DNA from: G963663365 sp963663365
Lineage (GTDB): Bacteria > Hinthialibacterota > Hinthialibacteria > Hinthialibacterales > G963663365
NCBI GenBank assembly: GCA_963663365.2
Contig: CAXXIH010000004.1
Coordinates: 930,001 to 994,000, forward strand
Direction of reading: 5' to 3'
DNA length: 64,000 nt
A program made the translations under genes and the position numbers. The first letter of the stretch is position 1. The number at the start of each line of letters is the position of its first letter. Shown here piece after piece: positions 53,023 through 63,052 of this stretch. The notes below the pieces were generated by a model, which was given only the letters and a program-made list of their open reading frames with translations, had not been told where the DNA came from and made no database searches.

Positions 53023-53780
53023 GGGGCCCCGGGCGGTTTGTAGCCGGGAATTTCGTAGCGCAACTGACTCATTAACGGCCCGGCGATTTCCGCGAACTGT
53101 TGGTTCATATCATCTGTCCACTCTTCCTTAGGCGGGAGAGCGAAAGGTGTTTTCTGCGCGTTATATTTAACGGTGGCCCATTGGCGGTCGGCTTTCCGGC
53201 CTACGAAGTTTTCCAGTTGGGTTAGTACCGCCTCGCTTTTGGGGGTGCCATCTGTAAGGTCTTCCAAACGTACGATTGCCCAGTTTTCATTTGGGACATC
53301 CTGCAGCCGCTGAAGGACTTTGCAGTTACGGTAATTCCACATCCAAGCCATTTTTTGAATGGGGGAGAGTCTGTCCCAATAGGGATAAATAGGGTCATCC
53401 TTTTCGGGAACCATGCTAAACAGATGATAGCGGTCTGTGTGGTATCCGCGTGTGATTCCGCTACGTGCAAAATCGCGTCCATCGCGCATCCCGACAACGA
53501 TCTTAATTCCCGGATTCAGCCTGTGCAGCGCATCCGGGAAATGGATATAGCCGTTGCTGGAATCGCAAAATTCCGCCAGATCTTCATTTTCAAAATGCTT
53601 TTTTACGATTTGGAAACGGATTTCCGGATCTTTTAACGGATCGGTTTCGGGATTGTTGAAATCGGCCATCTGGGCTTTGACCAGATCCATGAGTTCGCCA
53701 ACCCGGTGTTCATGATGACCATTGAATAATTTGGCATAGAGTCCCGTGCCGCTACGGCCCGATCCTGTGAAGATAATCAT
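53019..53780 (-). CDS. PAPS-dependent sulfotransferase
   Basis: A 253-residue soluble enzyme of the sulfotransferase fold. The 5'-phosphosulfate loop is at the very N-terminus (IIFTGSGRSGTGLYAKLF). The 3'-phosphate binding element appears in IVVGMRDGRDFARSGITRG. It would transfer sulfate from PAPS to an unknown acceptor. ATG at 53780, close to the end of the beta-helix gene. It is directly coupled to a sulfatase gene by a 4-bp overlap. Confidence 0.85.
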   Translation of the reverse strand: MIIFTGSGRSGTGLYAKLFNGHHEHRVGELMDLVKAQMADFNNPETDPLKDPEIRFQIVKKHFENEDLAEFCDSSNGYIHFPDALHRLNPGIKIVVGMRDGRDFARSGITRGYHTDRYHLFSMVPEKDDPIYPYWDRLSPIQKMAWMWNYRNCKVLQRLQDVPNENWAIVRLEDLTDGTPKSEAVLTQLENFVGRKADRQWATVKYNAQKTPFALPPKEEWTDDMNQQFAEIAGPLMSQLRYEIPGYKPPGAP

Positions 53781-53861
53781 GATCGATCTTATTCCAATCC
53801 GGCGAAATCGGGGATTCGCCCTATTTCGAGACTAACACATCCATTTCCATGTTTGTACGCG

Positions 53862-55253
53862 TCATTCCGGCGCTTTGCTAACTTGGAGCTGAACGTTCTT
53901 TGGATCGGGACCCAGCATGACTCGTGGATCATGCGGGCTATGTACGGTAATCGTTCCCCAAAGATCGCGAACGCCCAACAGCGTTTCATTTTCTTCTACC
54001 CGTAAAACCGGCCGAAAGACATCATCGAAGACTGTGCAGTCAATAAATTCGATACCGCCAAGCCGTTCGGTAATTTGAGTCCGGCGCAGGTGCAAAAGAA
54101 TCGGTACGCGTGGCCCGCCATCATCGCGAAAGCGCGATACCCAGGGTGATTTCCAGGAGCAATTGACGAAACGTACAAGCACGCCATCAGCGGATTTGTC
54201 GAAGACTTTTGCTCCTTCTTTGCCTGTATTTTCGGATGTGCAATTCCGGAACTCGATAATGCCCTGCGGTCCATTGTCACGTACAGCGCCGACGGCCATG
54301 CCCGACCAGCCGCGGAGTGAATCATCTGTAAACGATTCCTTCGGCAGACCTGCGCTATAGCCCATACGTGAATGGCAATTTTCGAAATAGATCGATACCG
54401 GTTCGGTCTCATTGGTGAACGGCTTGAGATAGACGAGAATCTCATGGCCCTGGTTGTTTTCCATGACGCAGTTGCGAATGACGCAATTGACCAGCCGTTC
54501 ATCGGGGCTGTCCGGCTCTAAGTCGATGCCGGCCTCGGGAGCTGTCCCATCAGTACCGGAGAAGACACAGTTTTCGATCAGGAGATTTTGGGCACTGATG
54601 ACGCTGATGCCTTGGCGATGGTTGTCATGGCAAACCGAATCGCGGATGGTGACATTTTCGCACCAACGGAGTTTGCCGCTGGAGCCGACATAGATACCAT
54701 CACCACCGCTGCTTTCGACGCGGACACCTTCTACAAGCACGTTTTTGCAGCCCATGAAACGAAGTCCCATACGCCACTCCGCGCGTTGGTAGGCGTCACT
54801 TTGATAGTCCTTTTTACGCATCCGTAAGGTCGCGCCATATCCGCGAATGGTGACGTTCTGTTTGTCGATTGCGGAGAAGAGGCTATCACCGCCTCCGTGA
54901 AATTCGTCTTTTTTGGCAAGAACCAAGACACCCGGTTCGAATTCAAGTTCAAGGTTATCTCGTAATGTTATCGGACGGACAATCCACGGGTCGCCGCGGA
55001 AAGGGACAATAACTTTAGGCGCACCCGAATCGATGGCCGCTTGCAGGATTTCAGTTGAATCTGCTTTGTTGAAGCCCCACCATGCGGCGTTGGCGACCTT
55101 GCGTTTCCCGTCCAAAACCTCTTGAACGGCGGTTTCATTGCGTTCGGATATGGTTACAACATCTTCTGCATATAACCAACCGGCGGCAAAGATGAGAGCG
55201 AAGAATGTAAAAAGGCGGATCGATTTTGTAGTAAACATGTGCATGTACGGCAT
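53862..55253 (-). CDS. Secreted right-handed beta-helix protein
   Basis: A 463-residue exported protein. The signal peptide is residues 11-29 (IRLFTFFALIFAAGWLYA). Ten or more parallel beta-helix (PbH1) rungs follow, for example NVLVEGVRVESSGGDGIYVG, NVTIRDSVCHDNHRQGISVI and NLLIENCVFSGTDGTAPEAG. The fold is that of pectate lyases, polysaccharide lyases and GH28-like proteins; no catalytic set can be picked by eye. ATG at 55253 with CGGAG four bases upstream. It lies 80 bp before the sulfotransferase gene in the same direction, which suggests a common polysaccharide-related unit. Confidence 0.82.
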   Translation of the reverse strand: MPYMHMFTTKSIRLFTFFALIFAAGWLYAEDVVTISERNETAVQEVLDGKRKVANAAWWGFNKADSTEILQAAIDSGAPKVIVPFRGDPWIVRPITLRDNLELEFEPGVLVLAKKDEFHGGGDSLFSAIDKQNVTIRGYGATLRMRKKDYQSDAYQRAEWRMGLRFMGCKNVLVEGVRVESSGGDGIYVGSSGKLRWCENVTIRDSVCHDNHRQGISVISAQNLLIENCVFSGTDGTAPEAGIDLEPDSPDERLVNCVIRNCVMENNQGHEILVYLKPFTNETEPVSIYFENCHSRMGYSAGLPKESFTDDSLRGWSGMAVGAVRDNGPQGIIEFRNCTSENTGKEGAKVFDKSADGVLVRFVNCSWKSPWVSRFRDDGGPRVPILLHLRRTQITERLGGIEFIDCTVFDDVFRPVLRVEENETLLGVRDLWGTITVHSPHDPRVMLGPDPKNVQLQVSKAPE

Positions 55254-55460
55254 TTCTCCGAAAGATATAAACTACTGACATCTTAAACGTTTGCCGGAGA
55301 GGTACAAACCGAGATCATTCGGATATCTTCAGTTGTCTATGTATAAAGTTGCACCGCCGAATTCCGCCGGATTGGAAATAATACGAATAGCCGGAATTCG
55401 CTACATAAGCGGCCAATCTTTTGTTTTTTGCAGAACCTTGTATCTATTTCCGCCGAGGTT

Positions 55461-55829
55461 TTATTGGGCGAAGACTTGGCCTGCTTTATAGGGATGTGTG
55501 CCTTCAATCACCTCGATACCCGCTGCTTTTTTGATTTTTTCCAGCATTTCGTCTTTGTGCGGGCAACCGCCTAAAATGCAGGGGGCAATGTGGATTTTTG
55601 TAGGCATTTCATCCATTGGCGCATTCCAGAGTTTAAGCTGGATCAGACGGGAGACCGCTGCTCCTCCGGGGCAATCGCCGCAGTTCAAAATTCCCAATAA
55701 CTGCGCATCCGTATCGGCATAGCGTTCAAATTCACCGTCTTTGCGATTGAATCCAACCGTACAACGGGAACAGGCAATGCAGATATCATTCATGACCTTT
55801 TTGCAGCCCAGAATTAAGATTTTTTCCAT
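55461..55829 (-). CDS. CGGC-domain protein (putative metal binding)
   Basis: A 122-residue cytoplasmic protein of the CGGC family. Cysteine motifs are spread through it: LGCKKVMNDICIACSRCTVG, ILNCGDCPGGAA and APCILGGCPHKDEM. The pattern suggests zinc or iron-sulfur binding, but the role is unknown. ATG at 55829 with AGGAGC upstream. It stands alone, followed on its 5' side by repeat DNA. Confidence 0.85.
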   Translation of the reverse strand: MEKILILGCKKVMNDICIACSRCTVGFNRKDGEFERYADTDAQLLGILNCGDCPGGAAVSRLIQLKLWNAPMDEMPTKIHIAPCILGGCPHKDEMLEKIKKAAGIEVIEGTHPYKAGQVFAQ

Positions 55830-55889
55830 TTTTCGCTCCTACTCGCCGTATTTACGACCATGGTACAAGAAGTGGTTTAAATACACCAT

Positions 55890-56710
55890 TCCGTCAGGGT
55901 ACCCCTGCGGGCAAGAAGGCTGACGCCGCCCGGATTAAAGACAGCCGGTGCGCGCGTACGCGCGGCCCGGGCATCCGCCTGTGGCCAGGCTGGACCTGAC
56001 GCCTACCGGCCCACGATTTCGGGGTGTATTCGGAGAATTTAGTGGGTCAGCACCCTGCAGGGCCAATTTGATTTTTTCTTGCGCGCTTACAGCGCTTATG
56101 ATTGTGGGGGATGGTTACCCCGGGCGGCGTTTGTCCGTCTTCGACGTCCAAACTCTGCCCGGGGCTATTTCCTCGTCGCACCTACGGTGCTTGGTGTGCA
56201 TGTATAAGGGAGTTGGTAGATGGCGGGGGAGTTTTTGCAGTTAACAAAACATTCTACCGCCTCTTGTGCTAGCGCACCCAGACGCGCTGACGCGTGTCTG
56301 GGCCACCCGGGGAGAGGCAGTTGGTGGATAGTGAGATACGTTTGTATGTTTGGCAAACAACGGTTCGGCAGGAGCCTCAACCCTCCCGGCCGGGTACCCC
56401 GGTGGGCAAGTTGCCTACCGGCTCACGCCGGGGGAGCCATTAGAGAAAGTGGAATAAGGGGAAGATGAGGAGTGAGTGGGTGGTAGAAGGCTCTAGGCAA
56501 GCGTTGTTTTTTTCCCTCTTATGTACACAAAGATACACCTTGGAACGTCTACTTAATTGAAGGTGGATTTTTTAATGGCGATTTTGCCTACGCGGTGGTT
56601 TCAAAACGCCTTTGAAGTAAGCCAAAGCTCCACCAGGCTGATGCCGAAGGCATTAAACGTCGGCTCATTCCGCCCATGGCGGAATTCGCCCTCCCCTGCG
56701 GCGTGATTCG
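55890..56710. repeat. Intergenic repeat modules
   Basis: Contains the CGCGCTTACAGCGCTTATG hairpin and the CCCCGGGCGGCGTTTGTCCG...TGCCCGGGGC long hairpin module. The CGCACCTACGGTGCTTGGTG hairpin and the stem CCCAGACGCG-CTGA-CGCGTGTCTGGG follow. The module set at about 56030-56230 is nearly identical to 61310-61520. A GAATTCCGCC-type palindrome lies near 56670. No gene is supported. Confidence 0.88.
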
Positions 56711-56865
56711 GGGTGTGGGCAAGGGATGAAGTTGGGTGGCACCCTGCAAAGCAGAGTATCGATAGTCGATTCGGGCGTGGACGATTCAAGCGCATACACG
56801 CAGGAGTGCCGCAGATACCGGATCATTACGGATAGGCCAGAAACACGGGGGCCTGGAGCGTTTTG

Positions 56866-57405
56866 GTGAACAAAGGCGATGAGACATATCAGCGATTGAT
56901 TCATCCGGTCGAAGGCCAACTGATCCGTACGGTATGGCGTATCCTTCGGGATCCCGACGACGCGGACGACGCGCTGCAATCGGCTCTAGAAACGATCTGG
57001 AAACGGTTGCCCACCATCGCTAAGCATCCCAATCCACAGGCATTGATCCTGCGTATCGCGGTCAATGCCGCTTATGACCAACTTCGAAAACGTATCCGTC
57101 AAGAAGAACGCCGCGATTTGGATGCTATTCCGGAAGAACTTCCCGCGGCCAATCCGCATCCCGCTCAAAATTTGGCTCAAAAGCAAAATCTCGAACTTAT
57201 ATTCAAAGCCATTGCCCAACTCTCACGCAACCAGGCGGAAGCCATCCTGATGCGTCTGGTGCAAGAGCAGCCCTATCCGCATATCGCGGAAGCCTTGGGG
57301 TGCAGTGAGGCTACGGCCCGGTCACATGTAAGGCGGGGACGGGCACGGCTCGAAGAACTGCTATCGAAATTGAATCCGGGGCAATTCTTAGAGGTATTGC
57401 CATGA
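56866..57405 (+). CDS. ECF-type RNA polymerase sigma factor
   Basis: A 179-residue sigma-70 family factor with only regions 2 and 4. Region 2 is seen in TVWRILRDPDDADDALQSAL and IWKRLPTIAKHPNPQALILR. Region 4 is seen in LSRNQAEAILMRLVQEQPYP and HIAEALGCSEATARSHVRRG. The GTG at 56866 is preferred, with GGAG seven bases upstream; a TTG one codon earlier is possible. The stop overlaps the next start (ATGA), coupling it to a FecR-like membrane protein that is the likely anti-sigma or signal-transmitting partner. Confidence 0.9.
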   Translation: MNKGDETYQRLIHPVEGQLIRTVWRILRDPDDADDALQSALETIWKRLPTIAKHPNPQALILRIAVNAAYDQLRKRIRQEERRDLDAIPEELPAANPHPAQNLAQKQNLELIFKAIAQLSRNQAEAILMRLVQEQPYPHIAEALGCSEATARSHVRRGRARLEELLSKLNPGQFLEVLP

Positions 57406-58013
57406 ACGAAGAACAAAAAAAGCAATCGAATCCGGACGATATCCTGATGGAAGCCCGAGGCCTTGAAGTACCGTCAGATGTTGAAATCCGTCTCCGTCAC
57501 CATCTGACAAAGTTCAAACAGCGGCTACATGAGCGGTACGAAGGCGACAGCAGGGGATGGTTCTCAACCTTTGAGGCGCTGCTTCAAAAAATCCCCACGC
57601 CGGTCTTTGTAACGCTTGCACTTTTGGCGGTGATTATCACAGCACCCTTTTTGCATAATTGTAATTCGCGAAGCGGCGCGGCCCCATGCACATCTATCCA
57701 ACTAAGCCAGGCCACAAGCGGTGAACCGGCGGCCGCGCCCTGGTTTTGGGAAATGCGTCTGCGGCGGGGACTTTGGATCACGGTTCCCGAAAACACAAAC
57801 GCGGAAATTCAAATGCAAGACGGTTCGACGATCACCTGTGAGCCATCAACATTGATTGCAATTCGTTACGGCAACGAACGTAACATCGGAATTCGTCAAG
57901 GCTCGATTTTGGTTAAAGCCGAACCGGACAAAGAACATCCCATGATTGTCGACACGGGACGAGGAAGCGTACGCGTAACCGGAACGGTATTTCGTATCAC
58001 GGTCACGCCCTAA
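57402..58013 (+). CDS. FecR-domain membrane protein, probable anti-sigma factor
   Basis: A 203-residue single-pass protein. Residues 1-64 are cytoplasmic, residues 65-84 are the membrane helix (PTPVFVTLALLAVIITAPFL). The outer part is a FecR-like domain: RLRRGLWITVPENTNAEIQM, GSTITCEPSTLIAIRY, IRQGSILVKAEPDKEHPM and the final GSVRVTGTVFRIT. It starts with an ATGA overlap on the sigma gene and is followed 15 bp later by a large secreted protein, the presumed output or signal partner. Confidence 0.85.
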   Translation: MNEEQKKQSNPDDILMEARGLEVPSDVEIRLRHHLTKFKQRLHERYEGDSRGWFSTFEALLQKIPTPVFVTLALLAVIITAPFLHNCNSRSGAAPCTSIQLSQATSGEPAAAPWFWEMRLRRGLWITVPENTNAEIQMQDGSTITCEPSTLIAIRYGNERNIGIRQGSILVKAEPDKEHPMIVDTGRGSVRVTGTVFRITVTP

Positions 58014-58028
58014 GGCAGGAGGAAGAAG

Positions 58029-61000
58029 ATGCGTACATGGATTACAATTATTTTAGTGCTTGGAATTGCCACAACGGCGGTTTTTTCAGCGGTAATGCGT
58101 AATGACCGCATCCCTCAAGCAACGCCATCGAATGTGGCGATTGAGGTTCAAGCCGGAAAAGTGATTTATGAAGACGGCTCCGGTACACAAACCATTGCAT
58201 CGGGGGAATCACTTTCCACATCAGAAGGCGATGGAACCGTGCTGACGGCGATGGCCAAAGCGGAAGACACCGCCGTTGCGGAGACTGAAAAAACAACACA
58301 GACAAACGCGGCTCCGCAAAAACCAATTCAAATCGCCGCCGCCGAGTCAAGCACGCTACGGCTTTCATTGACCGATGCTTTGGGCGACAAGATCGAACAG
58401 GGCGCGGCCACGCTCGATGGAAAACCGTACGACATAACCAACGGTGAACTGTCGATTGATAATGTGCCGGCAGGGGCACATTCTTTAGCGGTTGCCGCGG
58501 AAGGTTTTGCAGACATTTCCCAAACCATCCAAATGCCTATGAGCGACACCGTTCCGGTGGTCATGGAATACCTCTGCTCGTTTGAGGTCTATGTAGCACG
58601 CCAGAAATGGGAAACTCCTAAAAACACGATGTCAATGACCAGCGGCGGGACATTTACTTCCGATGATGGAAAAAATCATTCGATAAGCACAATGGAAAGC
58701 CAATTAACGGACCACTCGAATAACGAGCCTGTATTGGTCAAAGATGATCCCGTCGATAATGCGGAAATTTATCTATGGCAAGGGCCACGCCCGCCACGGC
58801 CGGTCAAAGACAAAGTGGTCTTCTGCTACGAAAACTACAAAGATGATCGATTCCCGGTTGAAGTTGCGCGTGACAATGGGTTGTTGCGTGTCATCAGCGG
58901 TGGTGAGGGGATCCGTTACACCGTTACACGTTCAGACGATCCCGACAAGATGATTCGAAGCAGGAAAAATGAAGATACAAAAGAGGGAACGATTACGGTT
59001 CCTGACGATCCGGACGCGCATATTTTTATGCCGCCAACCGTCGGCGATACGATTTTGGGCATCAGCGGTTCGATGTGGTGTAAAGACGACATAAGTCGAA
59101 TACTTGAGATTACGGACATAAGATATGAATCTAAACAACCGCCAATACGGCCTATTCAGCTGTGGGATACACTTGCTCTGCTCGATTCTGTGCCCAGAGG
59201 GGGAGGCTCCGGAGAGTTTATCGAATACAACCGTCAGGGTATTCCGGGCTATTATTACACGCCCGGCATACAACAGACATTGAAAGAGGAACCAATACAA
59301 AAAGTAAAAGCCGATTCGAACGGACGGTATGTATTTGAGAATTTACTTCCCGGGGTGTATTACGTGCAGGCCTTTGACGGGCTTTCACGCAGTCGAGTTG
59401 AGGTAATCTACCCCGCCCGCGGGAAACAATTGTTAAATATCTATGATCATTCCAGCCTTAGAATTGAAGTGGTTGACAGCAAACCGGAAACGGTTAAAGG
59501 GGAGGGGATTTTAGAAGATAAAGTCAAATCGAATCCGATTTCGAATGTCACTTTGCAGCTGAAACGAATCGAACCATCCGAGCCGAGTGTGCGCATTATC
59601 GGGGAAACAGATAATCGTGGTGCGTGGCATTCCAAAGATTTTGCATTCGGGACGTACGAACTGACTGTCAAGCCACCGAGCGAATTAGGGGCGCCCTCAA
59701 AAGTGATGACATTGGATGTGGATGAAGTGTCCGAAAGACTGACTGTGACGGTGGATGTGCCCCGGTGTACGGTCAGCGGACGCGTTTTGCGTAAAGACAC
59801 ACAAGAGCCTGTGGTTGGCTATCCATTGCGTTTGGTGCGAAGAAAAGGTTGGTACTCAATGACGGATAATATCGCCCAGACCGAGTCAGGCGCCGGGGGT
59901 ATCTTTGAGTTTCCCGAAGTTTATCCCGGCCATCGTTACGAAATTCGTAGCGATATCGAAAAAGACACCTACGCGGGTTATTTACCTGCGTATGAAGCCA
60001 TCGAATCACCGGATGGAGAGCGTACCTACGACAATCCTTGCTTTGAGGTCACGGGTGAAAATATCGGCGGGATCGAGTATTTAGTTTATCCGGGTGCGGA
60101 AACACATCTTTCGGGCAAAGTCATAAAATGGGACGGGACGCCTGTGCCGGATGTGCGCGTACGCGTTGGAAGACAAGGCGATTTCAAAATATGGGAGGGA
60201 AGTCCGGTAACAAATGAAAACGGGGAGTTTGATTTCACAATTCTCACCCAGGATCAATCAGAAGATATTGATGCGAGAATTTTTGCCTACAAAATGGGAA
60301 AGAATCAGGGGATCACGTTTGTGCATGGAGACCGTGAAATTCAGTTAGGCACAGGACTGATGCCCAATGAATTCTATGCCGATACAAAAGTTGCATTTCG
60401 GCCAGGGACAACGCTTGAGAATATCGAAATTCGAGAGATTGATTTAGCAAATGCCGGTGTGCTTACAGGGACGATTCGCGGGGAGGATAGCGCTTGGCCG
60501 ATTTCTCTCCATGTAAGCACTTATGACGGACTACGTAATTGCGTCGGCACAATCGACCGGGACGGTAATTATCGTGTGGAAGGAATCCCAACCGGACCTT
60601 TCGATCTGTATGTCGGTGTTGAAGAGACTCGTTTCACTATTGCGGCAATCAATCGCTCGGGCCAAAGAAATGGCCTTGCTCGAATCGGCCGCGAATATTG
60701 CAGCGAAAAGATTCACTTAGAGATGGCGGATCCCCCAGAGCCCATGCAGCTGGATGTTGCGTTGAAGAAATCATCTTTCATTACGGGTGTGGTTGTCGAT
60801 CAAAAAGGCGTACCGATAGAGCGCGCAACAATTAAGATGCGCGGAGCTTCCAATGACACCTTCCATTTCGATTATACCCGTTCAGACAAAGACGGTTTAT
60901 TCCGGGCCACGGGTATGGCTGAGGGCGAGCCGGTGACCATTGTGGCCTATTACGGGGATAATCCCGTTCCCGTAGTAATGAAAGATGTTGTGGCGCCGAA

Positions 61001-61037
61001 GGAGGATTTGAAGATCGAGATACAGACGGAGGAATGA
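58029..61037 (+). CDS. Large secreted protein with carboxypeptidase-regulatory-like domains
   Basis: About 1002 residues, exported (signal or anchor TWITIILVLGIATTAVFSAV). It contains several repeated beta-sandwich modules of the CarboxypepD_reg/SpaA type. Examples are ALGDKIEQGAATLDGKPYDI, SGRVLRKDTQEPVVGYPLRL, SGKVIKWDGTPVPDVRVRVG and TGVVVDQKGVPIERATIKMR. Each begins with a Gly-x-Val strand and a DG/G-P-turn. No peptidase domain is present. The first 80 residues contain a further FecR-like segment (VIYEDGSGTQTIASGESLST). GGCAGGAGGAAG lies just before the ATG. As third gene of the sigma/FecR operon it is likely a cell-surface effector under that sigma factor. Confidence 0.82.
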   Translation: MRTWITIILVLGIATTAVFSAVMRNDRIPQATPSNVAIEVQAGKVIYEDGSGTQTIASGESLSTSEGDGTVLTAMAKAEDTAVAETEKTTQTNAAPQKPIQIAAAESSTLRLSLTDALGDKIEQGAATLDGKPYDITNGELSIDNVPAGAHSLAVAAEGFADISQTIQMPMSDTVPVVMEYLCSFEVYVARQKWETPKNTMSMTSGGTFTSDDGKNHSISTMESQLTDHSNNEPVLVKDDPVDNAEIYLWQGPRPPRPVKDKVVFCYENYKDDRFPVEVARDNGLLRVISGGEGIRYTVTRSDDPDKMIRSRKNEDTKEGTITVPDDPDAHIFMPPTVGDTILGISGSMWCKDDISRILEITDIRYESKQPPIRPIQLWDTLALLDSVPRGGGSGEFIEYNRQGIPGYYYTPGIQQTLKEEPIQKVKADSNGRYVFENLLPGVYYVQAFDGLSRSRVEVIYPARGKQLLNIYDHSSLRIEVVDSKPETVKGEGILEDKVKSNPISNVTLQLKRIEPSEPSVRIIGETDNRGAWHSKDFAFGTYELTVKPPSELGAPSKVMTLDVDEVSERLTVTVDVPRCTVSGRVLRKDTQEPVVGYPLRLVRRKGWYSMTDNIAQTESGAGGIFEFPEVYPGHRYEIRSDIEKDTYAGYLPAYEAIESPDGERTYDNPCFEVTGENIGGIEYLVYPGAETHLSGKVIKWDGTPVPDVRVRVGRQGDFKIWEGSPVTNENGEFDFTILTQDQSEDIDARIFAYKMGKNQGITFVHGDREIQLGTGLMPNEFYADTKVAFRPGTTLENIEIREIDLANAGVLTGTIRGEDSAWPISLHVSTYDGLRNCVGTIDRDGNYRVEGIPTGPFDLYVGVEETRFTIAAINRSGQRNGLARIGREYCSEKIHLEMADPPEPMQLDVALKKSSFITGVVVDQKGVPIERATIKMRGASNDTFHFDYTRSDKDGLFRATGMAEGEPVTIVAYYGDNPVPVVMKDVVAPKEDLKIEIQTEE

Positions 61038-61039
61038 GC

Positions 61040-61700
61040 GGCATTTCGTATGAATCACGAAAACACGAAAAGGGCACCAAGGGGACCCCTCCCTAACCCT
61101 CCCCGTAAACGGGGTGGGAATTGGTTTATGGCGTCATTTTAATTCTGTGGATGGCGGGGAGGTTTTTGCGATAGGCGAAATTTGTTACCGCCTCTTGCGC
61201 ATCCATAATAGATACATGAATAACTTATAATTAACAGCGGCTCATCAGGAGATTCGCTCCCGGCTCGTGACCGCCATGGATCCCGCTGAGGCGGGACTAA
61301 CGCCTCACGATTTCGGGGTGTATTCGGAGAATTTAGTGGGTCAGCACCCCGCAGGGCCAATTTGATTTTTTCTTGCGCGCTTACAGCGCTTATGATTGTG
61401 GGGGATGGTTACCCCGGGCGGCGTTTGTCCGTCTTCGACGTCCAAACTCTGCCCGGGGCTATTTCCTCTTCGCACCTACGGTGCTTGGTGTGCATGTATA
61501 AGGGAGTTGGTGGATGGGGAGATACGTGTGTATGTTTGGCAAACAACGGCTCATCAGGAGATTCGCTCCCGGCTCGTGACCGCCGTGGATCCCGCCAGGG
61601 CGGGACCTAACGGCACACGATTTCGGAGTGTGTACAGGGGATTTAGTTGGTCGGCACCCTGCGCGCCGCCATCCGGCGGCGAGAAAGTAGATCGTAGAAT
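61040..61700. repeat. Intergenic repeat modules
   Basis: 61310-61520 repeats 56030-56230 almost exactly. Other parts carry the CCTCCCCGTAAACGGGG string, the CAGGAGATTCGCTCCCGGCTCGTGACCGC block twice and the CGCCGCCATCCGGCGGCG palindrome. No gene. Confidence 0.88.
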
Positions 61701-61748
61701 CACGAAGGCACGAAAAGTGTGCGAAGTTGGTGGAGTGCGAGGGGATGT

Positions 61749-62075
61749 TTATCGATCAGAGTCGGTTTGTTTTGCGAGGCGTTTCTGACGCCAGGCACGC
61801 CAGTGCACCATGAGTTTTTTGCCATAGGCCACCAGGCGATCATGAATACGTTTGGCAAATGGAATATCTTTGGAAAGCAGATAAATGCCGAATAACATGC
61901 AAGCCAAGCCTTGGCCCGGTGTGAAGAGCTGAATAAATCCGGCAATCAATAAAACCAATCCGGCAAAGACGCGGAGAAAAGGCTTGGCCCATGCCGGGAC
62001 ATGGTTATCCCAAATCGGCCGTAAGAAGGCATAAACTTTGCGCCCGGCGCGTTTGATCGATTCAATTACTTTCAT
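61749..62075 (-). CDS. Small PGPGW-type membrane protein
   Basis: A 108-residue protein with two close hydrophobic segments (AKPFLRVFAGLVLLIAGFIQ and GLACMLFGIYLLSKDIPFA) joined by LFTPGQG, which resembles the PGPGW motif of a putative transmembrane family of unknown function. Both ends are strongly basic and probably cytoplasmic. ATG at 62075. It follows a membrane-anchored hypothetical gene by 84 bp in the same direction. Confidence 0.7.
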   Translation of the reverse strand: MKVIESIKRAGRKVYAFLRPIWDNHVPAWAKPFLRVFAGLVLLIAGFIQLFTPGQGLACMLFGIYLLSKDIPFAKRIHDRLVAYGKKLMVHWRAWRQKRLAKQTDSDR

Positions 62076-62159
62076 ATCCGTAAATCGCCAATTGACCTCT
62101 TTCCGCCAATTGCAGTATCGTGGGTACTGATCCCATTTTCGTCCAGGGTGCCGGCAATC

Positions 62160-62924
62160 TTATTCATTCGATTTCTTATTGGTTTCAGAATCAGCGGTTT
62201 CTTTGCATATACGATCCCATAAGGCGAAGTCTTTATCGAGTTCATCAGGAGTAGGTGGTCTGAATTCAGCAGAAACATTAGCGCGTGTGTGTTCCGCATC
62301 ACGACGAGTCTTGAAATACAACATAATGACGGGCGGCAACGCAACCGTTGCTTTCGTTGGCGGGTTATTCATTTGCGCGTCCGCCAAATCAGGCGGTGTA
62401 TATTCCAGGTAAACCTCTATATCATCGAAATGCCAAATCAGGTAGGAGTTACGGCTCCGAATCGGAGCGATTGCGTTCTCAGCATTGGCTATTAAGAAAT
62501 TTTGAGTCGAGCCAAAAGTTGCAAAGCAGTTCTGCATAATTTTCATGAGTTCATCTTCGTAGAACGCACTTACGGCATCACGTTTCAGTATTATTTTACT
62601 CACGTGAGCTTTGCCTATAGGCAGATTGAGTGGAGCTGAGCCCCGAGTTATCAAATTAAGTTCATCAAATTGTGTCATAGGAATCGGTCTGTAAATATCA
62701 CCGAAATGATTTTGGGGCATGCCCAGATAGATTGTGCCATCCCGCAAATCATCGGGCAGGAAACCACGGGGGGAGTCGGCCAACGCAATGCGTAGCTCTT
62801 CAGGAAAGTCCTCTGTGCCTTTTGGCTGCAAGGCAAAAACAAGAAATACCAATACAATTGAAAAAGCCACAAGGAGCGTTGCAGCTAGTCTTCGCATACT
62901 TTTTTTGGCCAGCCAACCACTCAT
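62160..62924 (-). CDS. Hypothetical protein with N-terminal membrane anchor
   Basis: A 254-residue protein I do not recognise. Residues 10-32 form a signal anchor (MRRLAATLLVAFSIVLVFLV). The remainder is a soluble mixed alpha/beta domain without repeated cysteines or an obvious catalytic motif; one visible block is NSYLIWHFDDIEVYLEYTPP. ATG at 62924 with AGGAGG nine bases upstream, so expression is likely. It may form an operon with the small membrane protein downstream and is divergent from the aminotransferase gene. Confidence 0.7.
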   Translation of the reverse strand: MSGWLAKKSMRRLAATLLVAFSIVLVFLVFALQPKGTEDFPEELRIALADSPRGFLPDDLRDGTIYLGMPQNHFGDIYRPIPMTQFDELNLITRGSAPLNLPIGKAHVSKIILKRDAVSAFYEDELMKIMQNCFATFGSTQNFLIANAENAIAPIRSRNSYLIWHFDDIEVYLEYTPPDLADAQMNNPPTKATVALPPVIMLYFKTRRDAEHTRANVSAEFRPPTPDELDKDFALWDRICKETADSETNKKSNE

Positions 62925-63052
62925 TCGGTCATCCTCCTAACGGAAAACCAACTTTACAAGATGGGCTTGGTTGCCGTCAAAGCTGCCCGATTGTGGGTCT
63001 TTGCATGGATGGGGGGAGTTGCCTACTCTTGGGGGTCCGGAGAAGAAGGGAA

